A DNA stretch of 64,000 bases, taken from NCBI RefSeq assembly GCF_008932115.1, contig NZ_CP044543.1:558001-622000 (forward strand). The letters run 5' to 3'. This document shows positions 25,292 to 32,303 of this stretch, piece after piece (within the stretch, counting starts at the first letter, position 1; each line of letters begins with the position of its first letter). The position numbers and the translations under genes were made by a program. Source of the stretch: Bradyrhizobium betae (GTDB taxonomy: Bacteria; Pseudomonadota; Alphaproteobacteria; Rhizobiales; Xanthobacteraceae). The notes beneath the pieces were generated by a model that did not search any database, had not been told where the DNA came from, and saw nothing but the letters and a program-made list of their open reading frames with translations.

Positions 25292-27177
25292 TCGGCTGAC
25301 TCGATCGGCTTGGCAATGAGAGGCGATCCGGGCGGCGATGCCTTCCTGCGGCGTTGCGCCAGCATCTCCAGCATGCCGACGATGCCCTTGGGGAAAACCA
25401 CGACGATCAGCACGATGAAGCCGCCGAGCACGAGCTTCGACAGATCGGTCTGGCTCACCAGCCAGATATTGAGGGCCTTGTATACGATGGCACCGATCAC
25501 CGCGCCCGACACCGTCTCGACGCCGCCGAGCAGCACCATGACCAGCGCGTCGACCGAGAGCGAGATGCCGAGATTGTCCGGGAAGACGCTGCCCTTGAGG
25601 TAGGCGAACAGCGCGCCGCCGATGCCGGCGGTGGTGCCTGCGATCACGAAGGCGGTCCACTGGATGCGCTTGGCGTTGATGCCGATCGCCTCGCTGCGCA
25701 GCAGCGAGTCCCGTGTGGCCCTGAGCGCGTAACCGAACGGCGAGAATACCATGGCGCGCAGCGCGATCGTGACGAGCGCCGCGACGCCGAGCGCCAGCCA
25801 GTAGAAATTCGACGGGCTCGCCGCCCATTTCTCCGGCCAGATACTCAAGATGCCGTTGTCGCCGCCTGTTACGCTCACCCACTGGAACGCGATCGACCAG
25901 ACGATCTGCGCGAAAGCGAGCGTCAACATCGCGAAATAGACGCCGGAAAGCTGCACGGCGAAGAAACCGAACACCGCGGCGCCCATGCAGCCGAGCAGCG
26001 GGCCGAGCAACAGGCACACGATCATCGGCAGCCCCGCCATCTTGGCGAGGAAGGCGACGCCGTAGGCACCGAGGCCGAAATAGGCTGCGTGCCCGAACGA
26101 GGCGAGCCCGCCGACCGACATCAGGAAATGCAGGCTGACCGCGAAGATCACGAAGATCGCGATCTCGGAGCCGACGGTCAGCGCATAGTTGCCGGCGAAC
26201 AGCGGCAAGGTCGCCGCGATGATGAGCGCCGCCAGCGCGGCCAGCCGCTCGTTCGACGTCAGCGGCCGCCACGGATTGACGGTGAGCCCGGGCGTCTTGC
26301 GCGCGGGGGCCTCGGGCTTGCCGAACAGGCCCCAGGGCCGGACGATCAGCACCGCCGCCATCACCAGGAAGACCAGGATGATGGAAATCTTCGGAAAGAT
26401 CAGGATGCCGAACGCGTTCAGCTCGGAGACCAGCACCGCCGCGACGAAGGCGCCGACGATGCTGCCGAGACCGCCGATCACGACCACGACGAAGACTTCG
26501 ACGATGATGCGCAAATCCATCGCGTGATGCACGGCATCGCGCGGGATCTGGAGCGCGCCGCCGAGGGCGGCGAGGAACACGCCGACCGCAAACACGGAGG
26601 TGAACAGCCATTTCTGATTGACGCCGAGCGCTGCGACCATGTCGCGGTCCTGCGTCGCCGCGCGCACCAGCACACCCCAGCGGGTGCGCTGGAACAGCAA
26701 CCAGAGAATGCCGAGCACGACAGGACTGAGCACGATCAGGAACAGATCGTAGCTCGGAATGTTCTGGCCGAAGAAATCGACCGCGCCCCTGAAGCCCGGA
26801 GCGCGACGGCCGACGAGATCGTCGGGCCCCCAGATCAGCACCACGAGATCCTCGACCATCAGGGTCAGGCCGAAGGTGCCGAGCAGTTGAAACAATTCAG
26901 GCGCGTGATAGATGCGCCGGAGCAGCACCATCTCGACAAGCACACCGATCACCGCAACGGCCAGCGCCGCCAAAACGATCCCGCCCCAGAAGCCAAAGGT
27001 GCCGGACAGTCGCTCCGTCAGCGTGAAGGCGATATAGGCGCCGATCATGTAGAAGGCGCCGTGCGCGAAATTCACGATCCGCGTCACGCCGAAGATGATC
27101 GACAGGCCCGAGGCCACCAGGAACAGCGACGCTGCGCTGGCGAGACCGGTCAGAAACTGTACGACGTAGAAGGCCAT
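25288..27177 (-). CDS. Fused LivH-LivM permease of a HAAT-type ABC importer
   Basis: 629 residues, twice the usual permease size. Residues 1-290 are LivH-like (ASGLSIIFGVTRIVNFAHGAFYM, then VVVVIGGLGSIVGAF), and residues about 320-610 are LivM-like (MSVGGLASFGHAAYFGLGAYG, TGGDNGILSI, SEAIGINAKRIQW). A 30-residue linker (FGKPEAPARKTPGLTV) joins them. There is no stop or frameshift between the halves, so it is a true fusion. ATG 27177 is the LivH-type start MAFYVVQFLTGLASA; upstream frame runs into a repeat. The single chain would form the whole membrane channel. Confidence 0.92.
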   Translation of the reverse strand: MAFYVVQFLTGLASAASLFLVASGLSIIFGVTRIVNFAHGAFYMIGAYIAFTLTERLSGTFGFWGGIVLAALAVAVIGVLVEMVLLRRIYHAPELFQLLGTFGLTLMVEDLVVLIWGPDDLVGRRAPGFRGAVDFFGQNIPSYDLFLIVLSPVVLGILWLLFQRTRWGVLVRAATQDRDMVAALGVNQKWLFTSVFAVGVFLAALGGALQIPRDAVHHAMDLRIIVEVFVVVVIGGLGSIVGAFVAAVLVSELNAFGILIFPKISIILVFLVMAAVLIVRPWGLFGKPEAPARKTPGLTVNPWRPLTSNERLAALAALIIAATLPLFAGNYALTVGSEIAIFVIFAVSLHFLMSVGGLASFGHAAYFGLGAYGVAFLAKMAGLPMIVCLLLGPLLGCMGAAVFGFFAVQLSGVYFAMLTLAFAQIVWSIAFQWVSVTGGDNGILSIWPEKWAASPSNFYWLALGVAALVTIALRAMVFSPFGYALRATRDSLLRSEAIGINAKRIQWTAFVIAGTTAGIGGALFAYLKGSVFPDNLGISLSVDALVMVLLGGVETVSGAVIGAIVYKALNIWLVSQTDLSKLVLGGFIVLIVVVFPKGIVGMLEMLAQRRRKASPPGSPLIAKPIESAE

Positions 27178-27200
27178 CGGCGGTCCAGGTTGGGTGAAGT

Positions 27201-27314
27201 CGTAGGGTGGGTTAGCGCAGCGTAACCCACTACCTTTTCTCGTGTGGCACCGAAAGTGTTGGGTTACGCCCAACAGACGCGCTTTGCGCATCTGCTGGGC
27301 TAACCCACCCTACG
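27201..27314. repeat. Intergenic palindromic repeat element (CGTAGGGTGGGTTAGC type)
   Basis: Outer 16-bp perfect inverted repeat, CGTAGGGTGGGTTAGC at 27201-27216 and its complement at 27299-27314. Inside are smaller repeats around GTAACCCAC and GTGTTGGGTTACGCCCAACA. It lies between livK and the permease gene, within one operon. The type is one I recall as frequent between genes of Bradyrhizobium. It may attenuate or stabilise the message 3' of livK. Confidence 0.7.
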
Positions 27315-27323
27315 GCACTTCCA

Positions 27324-28526
27324 TCAATCCTTCGGGCGCAGCTTCTCGACTTCGGCGTCACTCGGCAGATAGTCCGAGCCCTTCTTGTAGACCGAGTCCA
27401 CCATCACGCCCTTGCCGTCCTTCAGCGCGGTCTTGCCGACATAGGCACCGAGCGTCGACTGGTGGTCGATCTTGCGGAAGGTGATCTCACCGAGCGGCGA
27501 CGGCATCGAGAGGCCTTCCGCCGCGGCGATCAACTTCTCCGGATCGGTCGAGCCGGCCTTCGCCAGAATCGCGGCCGCCGACTTGATGGTCTGGTAGCCG
27601 ACGATCGAGCCGAGGCGCGGATAGTCGTTGTACTTGGCCTGATAGGCCTTCAGGAACGCGTCATGCTCGGGCGTCTTGATCGAGTACCAGGGATAGCCGG
27701 TGACGATCCAGCCCTCGGGCGTCTCGTCCTTGAGCGGATCGAGATATTCGGGCTCGCCGGTCAGGAACGACACGACCTCGCGCCCCTTGAACAGGCCGCG
27801 GGTGTTGCCCTCGCGCACGAGCTTCACGAGGTCGGCGCCGAAGGTGACGTTGAGGATCGCTTCCGGATTGGCGGCGGCAACAGCCTGCACCACCGGACCC
27901 GCGTCGATCTTGCCCTGCGGCGGCCACTGCTCGTCGACCCACTGGATGTCCGGGCGCTTCTCCGAAATCAGCTTCTTGAACACCGACACCGCCGACTGGC
28001 CGTACTCGTAGTTCGGCGCGATCGTCGCCCAGCGCTTCGCGGGCAGCTTCGCGGCAGCCTCCACCAGCATCGCAGCCTGCATGTAGTTGGAAGGCCGCAG
28101 GCGGAAGGTGTACTTGTTGCCCTTCGACCAGGTGACGGCGTCCGTCAGCGGCTCGGCCGCGAGGAAGAACACCTTCTTCTGGTTGGCGAAGTCGCTGACC
28201 GCGAGGCCAATGTTCGACAGGAACGTGCCCGCCAGCATCGCCACGCCCTCGCTCGAGACGAGTTCGTTGGCCGCGGTCTGCGCGTCGGCCGGCTTGCCGC
28301 CGTCGTCCTTGGAGATGACGACGAGCTTCTTGCCGTTGATGCCGCCGGCCGCGTTGATCTCTTCGACCGCGAGCTGCCAGCCCTTGCGGTAGGGTTCGGT
28401 GAAGGCCGGCAACAGCGAGTAGCTGTTGATTTCGCCGATCTTGATGTCCTGCGCCATCGCCGAATGAGCCATGCCGCCCGCCAGAAGCGCGAAGGCCGCG
28501 CCGACGAAATAATTTCTTGCTCGCAT
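27324..28526 (-). CDS. HAAT-type ABC transporter periplasmic substrate-binding protein (nicotinate operon)
   Basis: 400 residues. Signal peptide residues 1-25 (FALLAGGMAHSAMA-QD), then IKIGEINSYSLLPAFTEPYRKGWQLAVEEINAAGGINGKKL, the opening typical of the aromatic-acid-binding branch of Peripla_BP_6 (INSYS rather than PLSG). Later DDGGKPADAQTAANELV and GTFLSNIGLAVSDFA. It precedes its permease and ATPase genes on the same strand, and follows the DUF1185 gene by 63 nt. Given the pathway genes, nicotinate or 6-hydroxynicotinate is the likely ligand; not provable from sequence. Confidence 0.9.
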   Translation of the reverse strand: MRARNYFVGAAFALLAGGMAHSAMAQDIKIGEINSYSLLPAFTEPYRKGWQLAVEEINAAGGINGKKLVVISKDDGGKPADAQTAANELVSSEGVAMLAGTFLSNIGLAVSDFANQKKVFFLAAEPLTDAVTWSKGNKYTFRLRPSNYMQAAMLVEAAAKLPAKRWATIAPNYEYGQSAVSVFKKLISEKRPDIQWVDEQWPPQGKIDAGPVVQAVAAANPEAILNVTFGADLVKLVREGNTRGLFKGREVVSFLTGEPEYLDPLKDETPEGWIVTGYPWYSIKTPEHDAFLKAYQAKYNDYPRLGSIVGYQTIKSAAAILAKAGSTDPEKLIAAAEGLSMPSPLGEITFRKIDHQSTLGAYVGKTALKDGKGVMVDSVYKKGSDYLPSDAEVEKLRPKD

Positions 28527-28589
28527 CCCAACCTCCAGTTTTGAACTCTCTACGTTTTCAGCGCGATGATGTCGGAGTAGCTGTGCCCG

Positions 28590-29174
28590 CTATCTCAGAC
28601 CGTCTTCGCCCTTGACCTCCGCAACCGTCAGCCCGCCGACGCGCGGCAGCGGACGGCCGCTGTCGGTGACGGCGACCGCGACCATGATCTCGTTGGCGCG
28701 CGGCGCGTCGTTGATCTGCACCTCCATGCCGTCGAAGTGACTGCGCACGAAGGCTGCGTCCTTGTGACCAAGCGGAATATCCAGCGTCGTGCCGGGACCG
28801 CTGCGCTTCTTCGACGACGGGATCAGCGCGGCGCCCTTGCCCAGCACCTTGCGCACCGGAGCGCCCATCTTGGGGTGAAGGATCGCAGCCGCGTGTTCCA
28901 GCTCGCCATTCTCACCGACCGCTGCGGCCTTGCCGTAGCTCTGCGCCTTCGAACCGTCGATGCCGAGCGCGACCACAGCGCGCTTCGACAGCAGCTCACC
29001 AAGTTCCTCACCGATCGCGATCAGCGGCGAGAGGTCCTCGACGTATTTTCCGGCGAAGGGATTTTCGATCACGGCGATGGCCGCGGCGCGCCTTGTCGGC
29101 GGCGAGACCTGGCGGCCCATCTCCATCTGCGTCTCTTCGACGACGGTGACGATCTTACGGATGATCGCGCTCAT
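28590..29174 (-). CDS. DUF1185 (amino acid synthesis family) protein
   Basis: 194-residue cytoplasmic protein of the family labelled amino acid synthesis (DUF1185), whose biochemical role I do not know. Seen: IIRKIVTVVEETQMEMG, PTRRAAAIAVIENPFAGKYVEDLSPL, KAAAVGENGELEHAAAILHPKMGAPVRKVLGKGAALIPSSKKRSGPGTTLDIPLGHKDAAFVRSHFDGMEVQ (family core in pieces across residues 80-155). Positioned between the UPF0280 gene (27-nt gap) and the binding protein gene. It might act on 2-formylglutarate, the enamidase product, for which no other enzyme is visible here; that is conjecture. Confidence 0.8.
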   Translation of the reverse strand: MSAIIRKIVTVVEETQMEMGRQVSPPTRRAAAIAVIENPFAGKYVEDLSPLIAIGEELGELLSKRAVVALGIDGSKAQSYGKAAAVGENGELEHAAAILHPKMGAPVRKVLGKGAALIPSSKKRSGPGTTLDIPLGHKDAAFVRSHFDGMEVQINDAPRANEIMVAVAVTDSGRPLPRVGGLTVAEVKGEDGLR

Positions 29175-29201
29175 GATTGTTTCCCTTGGTCTCTTCCCTG
29201 C

Positions 29202-30098
29202 TCAGGCATGAACCGCATTCTCCAGCACCAGCGGGCGCGATCTCTGCAGTTCAATATCTTTCGGTCCGATGACAAGCATATCACCACAAAGCTGCAACAC
29301 GGCATCCTCGATCAATCCGCGATCGAATAATTGCCGTGCACATTCCGCGCCAGATTCCAGCGCAGCCGCGATCTCGGTCTGCGACAATTCACCGATATCG
29401 CGGGTCACCAGGCGTGCGCCGAGATCGCTGTCGAGCTGAAGCGCGTTCGCGGGCTTGCGGATGATGGCGGGATGTCCGGGCAGGTCGACCGCATTGGCGA
29501 TGATCGTAGCCGCCGCATCGGCCTGCGATGCCGTCGCGGCCAGCACCGTCACCGCGTCCGCGATGCCGAGCGAAAAGCTGCGGCCATGGCGCCCGCTGGT
29601 CGCGATGCCGCGCACAGGGTCATTCGCATCGACCGTCATCGTTCGCATCACGCCGTCGCGATCGGGCCGGTCCATCAGACCGACGGAGAAGTGCTCGCCC
29701 TGGCCGAGGTGGAGCGCAATGTCGCCGCCATTGTTGACATACGCACGATCAAGCGACGCAGCACCGAGCATTGCGCCGAGGATTTCCTCCGCCACGCTGC
29801 CGGCGACGGCCGCCATCGGCGTGATGAAGCAATCGGCCGCATAGGGCGCGACGGCGGCGTGCATCCGGCGCGCGACAACGCCCCTCAGCAAGGTCCGCTG
29901 CTCAGCCGCCGACCGCAAATCCGGCAATTCCGCACAGAGCTCATCGAGCAGGCCGGTGAAACGGCGCGCCGCCGCCTCATAGGCAGCCCGCACCTCGTCC
30001 GCGCGCCCCCTCGCCTCGACGATTAGATCAATGGGACCATCCTGCAAATGCAGCCGCCGGCCATCAGACAGCAATGCGATTTGCGGGAGCCTGGTCAT
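29202..30098 (-). CDS. UPF0280 family protein (ApbE-like fold)
   Basis: 298 residues of the UPF0280 family, distantly related to ApbE flavin transferases. Seen: AAVAGSVAEEILGAM, LDRAYVNNGGDIALHLGQGEHF (the NNGGDIA loop is the hallmark and resembles the ApbE INLGGN/GD loop), GIATSGRHGRSFSLGIADAVTVLAATASQADAAAT (ApbE proteins have a comparable TSG and ADA motif). Start overlaps the stop of the 6-hydroxynicotinate reductase gene by 4 nt, implying joint synthesis. E. barkeri 6-hydroxynicotinate reductase is reported to carry a covalent flavin, so a role in attaching it is an attractive inference. Confidence 0.82.
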   Translation of the reverse strand: MTRLPQIALLSDGRRLHLQDGPIDLIVEARGRADEVRAAYEAAARRFTGLLDELCAELPDLRSAAEQRTLLRGVVARRMHAAVAPYAADCFITPMAAVAGSVAEEILGAMLGAASLDRAYVNNGGDIALHLGQGEHFSVGLMDRPDRDGVMRTMTVDANDPVRGIATSGRHGRSFSLGIADAVTVLAATASQADAAATIIANAVDLPGHPAIIRKPANALQLDSDLGARLVTRDIGELSQTEIAAALESGAECARQLFDRGLIEDAVLQLCGDMLVIGPKDIELQRSRPLVLENAVHA

Positions 30099-31552
30099 GC
30101 CCGCGGCCCCGGAATCGGGTTCTGCCAGGGCAATTGGCGGACATCATCGCCGTTCTTCACCTCGGAGAGCGGCTTTACATAATCCATGTGCCCGCCGAGC
30201 GCGGCGTAATCGGACAGCTTCATCGTGAACTCGATCGGCGCGACCAGCGCCGGCGTCGGCACGTAGCCGAAGGCGCCCGCCGGCATCTGCGTCACGTCGA
30301 CCATGTAGGTGATGCCGCCGCCCGGCCAGACATAAACAGGAGCGCCGCCACTGGTGACACGCGTCAGCGCATCCTTCACCGAACGCGTCAGCCGCACCGG
30401 ATTGTCGGTGACCCCCGCGCGCAAGGAGCCGCCGGCCCCCGCCATGAACAGCACCGTGCACAGGGCAGGCTCGCAATTCTCCTGGATGCGCTCGACCGAA
30501 AACTTCAGCTCATCGGGCATCTCGGCCTCGACCGGATTCAAGGTCGCGTCGAGCACGTAGTAGGACGAATGCTCGCCGGTCGTGGAGACCATCAGCATGG
30601 AGAGGCCCACCCTGGCCTCCTTCGCGTCGAACGGCCCGAGAATGGAGAGCGGATCGGAGATGTTGGTGCCGCCCCAGCCGGTGCCGGGATCGGCAACCTG
30701 GAAATAGCGGCCGGGGGTCGAGCGGCGCCCCTTCATCTTGATGCCGGTGTCGGCGATGTCGAGGAGCTTGCCGGCCTGGTGCTCGCTGAGCACGCCGGTG
30801 ATGTGGTCGTCGACCACGACGACCTCGTCGACCTTGCCGTGCCACTGTTTTGCGAACATGCCGATCGTCGCCGAGCCGCAGCCGACGCGCATGCGCTCTT
30901 CTTTCATGCCGTTGACGATCGGCGGCTGGCCGGCCTGCACCACCACGCTCGCGCCGCCGTCGATGGTGAGCTCCACCGCCTTGCAATTGGCGAGATCCAT
31001 CAACGTGTCGCAGGTGACGCGGCCCTCTTTTTTGGAGCCGCCGGTGAGATGATGCACGCCGCCGAGCGACAGCATCTGCGAGCCGTATTCGCTGGTGGTG
31101 ACATGGCCGACAGCCTCGCCCTGCGCGCGAACGGTCGCGGTCTCAGGCCCGAGATAGCGGTCGGTGTCGATCTTCACCTTGATGCCGCAATACGAAAAGA
31201 TGCCCTCGGTGACGACAGTCACCATGTCGACGCCGTCGACCTCCGCGGAGACGATGAACGGCGCCGGCTTGTAGTCGGGATAGGTCGTGCCCGCGCCGAT
31301 CGCGGTGACGAAGGTCGAGGGCTCGTGGACGATCTTGCCGTCCCAATCTTCGGTGCGGCTGAACGGGACGAGCTTGCCACCATGCGAGACCGTGCGCTCG
31401 AGAATGATGTGCGGATCGACGCGGACGAGCTTGCCGTCGTGATTGGCGTAGCGATCGCAGGCGCCCGCCGCGCCCGGTTTGATGTAGCACATCACCGGAC
31501 AGGCATCGCAGCGGATCTTGTCGGCAACAGCGCTCGTCGTTTCCATCACCAT
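30095..31552 (-). CDS. hnr: 6-hydroxynicotinate reductase
   Basis: Iron-sulfur enzyme, 485 residues, reducing 6-hydroxynicotinate to 1,4,5,6-tetrahydro-6-oxonicotinate with electrons from ferredoxin. Residues 13-40 have a ferredoxin-like Cys cluster (RCDACPVMCYIKPGAAGACD). Further on: VDGVDMVTVVTEGIFSYCGIKVKIDTDRYLG, GGVHHLTGGSKKEGRVTCDTLMDLANC, ERMRVGCGSATIGMFAKQWHGKVDEVVVVDDHITGVLSEHQAG and NISDPLSILGPFDAK (all in pieces). ATG 31552 or 31546 is the start; an ATG at 31582 would lie on the operator. No strong ribosome site. First gene of a long transcript with UPF0280, DUF1185, the importer and MarR. Call rests on my memory of the family plus ena and nicAB next door. Confidence 0.85.
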   Translation of the reverse strand: MVMETTSAVADKIRCDACPVMCYIKPGAAGACDRYANHDGKLVRVDPHIILERTVSHGGKLVPFSRTEDWDGKIVHEPSTFVTAIGAGTTYPDYKPAPFIVSAEVDGVDMVTVVTEGIFSYCGIKVKIDTDRYLGPETATVRAQGEAVGHVTTSEYGSQMLSLGGVHHLTGGSKKEGRVTCDTLMDLANCKAVELTIDGGASVVVQAGQPPIVNGMKEERMRVGCGSATIGMFAKQWHGKVDEVVVVDDHITGVLSEHQAGKLLDIADTGIKMKGRRSTPGRYFQVADPGTGWGGTNISDPLSILGPFDAKEARVGLSMLMVSTTGEHSSYYVLDATLNPVEAEMPDELKFSVERIQENCEPALCTVLFMAGAGGSLRAGVTDNPVRLTRSVKDALTRVTSGGAPVYVWPGGGITYMVDVTQMPAGAFGYVPTPALVAPIEFTMKLSDYAALGGHMDYVKPLSEVKNGDDVRQLPWQNPIPGPRA

Positions 31553-31578
31553 GTCAAAGCCAGCGGACACCGCGGTTA

Positions 31579-31596
31579 TCATTCGTATACGAACGA
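31579..31596. promoter_or_regulatory. Palindromic operator in front of hnr
   Basis: Perfect 12-bp palindrome TTCGTATACGAA (31582-31593), extended to 18 bp with one mismatch (TCATTCGTATACGAACGA). It matches 20804-20821 in 16 of 18 positions. It follows a minus-strand promoter-like TTGACA (31619-31624), 17-nt spacer, CACCAT (31596-31601), so it covers the start site. Confidence 0.68.
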
Positions 31597-31726
31597 TGGT
31601 GCGCGTGCTCCCGAAGGCTGTCAAGCGGCGGTGCATCGCAAAAGATGCGACTGCCGCATAAAACCTCATTTGCCTACCCACCCTGTCCACAAAGCGGGCA
31701 ATCGCGCTGCACTGCGGCATGCCGAC

Positions 31727-31754
31727 TTGCACGTTTGTGTACAAACGGTATCGT
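31727..31754 (+). promoter_or_regulatory. Predicted nicA promoter with an operator in the spacer
   Basis: TTGCAC (31727-31732), a 16-nt spacer and TATCGT (31749-31754). The spacer holds the inverted repeat GTTTGT-GT-ACAAAC (31733-31746). Distance to the nicA ATG is 66 nt. A repressor on this site would block polymerase. The repeat differs in spacing from both the TTCGTATACGAA and the TTTGTAC-N4-GTACAAA sites. Confidence 0.5.
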
Positions 31755-31820
31755 CACGACTTGGATTTCGAGCGATGTGGAATTTTTGCGATCTCGTGAT
31801 CGCGGGGCTTGGGAACGAGG

Positions 31821-32303
31821 ATGATTCAAACACCGATCCGCCTCACCGTGAACGGCAGGATCCACGACGTGACGGCAGCGCCGCAGACGCCGCTGCTCTA
31901 CGTGCTGCGCAACGATCTCGGTCTCAACGGCCCGAAATACGGCTGCGGCTTGGGTGAATGCGGCACCTGCACCGTCCTGATCGACGGCGTGGCCGCACGC
32001 TCCTGCGTGATTCCGATCGCCGGTTGCACCGGCCGCGACATCGTGACGCTCGAAGGCCTCGGCACGCGCGACAAGCCCGACGTGGTGCAGCAGGCCTTCA
32101 TCGACGAGCAGGCGGCGCAATGCGGCTACTGCCTCAACGGCATGATCATGACCACGAAGGCGCTGCTCGCGATCAATCAACAGCCGACCGAGCAGGAGGC
32201 GCTTGCGGCGCTGCGCTACAATCTCTGCCGCTGCGGCACGCATGTCGAAATCCTGCGCGCGGTGATGCGCGCCTCGGGCCAGCTCGCCGAGGCCGGTGAT
32301 TGA
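31821..32303 (+). CDS. nicA: Nicotinate dehydrogenase, [2Fe-2S] subunit NicA
   Basis: 160-residue electron-transfer subunit of the nicotinate hydroxylase that makes 6-hydroxynicotinate. Plant-type [2Fe-2S] motif GPKYGCGLGECGTCTVLIDG and the second cluster AAQCGYCLNGMIMT with LCRCGTHVEIL, spaced as in xanthine dehydrogenase family small subunits. It resembles P. putida NicA closely as I recall that sequence (RNDL-LNGPKYGCGLGECG, VQQAFIDEQAAQCGYC, NLCRCGTHVEILRAV). ATG 31821 is used; an in-frame TTG lies four codons upstream. The stop overlaps the nicB start (TGATG). Confidence 0.9.
   Translation: MIQTPIRLTVNGRIHDVTAAPQTPLLYVLRNDLGLNGPKYGCGLGECGTCTVLIDGVAARSCVIPIAGCTGRDIVTLEGLGTRDKPDVVQQAFIDEQAAQCGYCLNGMIMTTKALLAINQQPTEQEALAALRYNLCRCGTHVEILRAVMRASGQLAEAGD

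Noticed and set aside
25288..27177. Fused permease as an assembly or stop-codon error
   Set aside because: Frame is continuous through a plausible linker of about 30 residues and the fused form is known among HAAT systems.
25354..27225. 623-codon open frame on the plus strand inside the fused permease gene
   Set aside because: It is the antisense shadow of a GC-rich gene; its translation is Arg/Asp/His/Gln-rich with no family features, while the minus-strand frame has clear LivH and LivM motifs.
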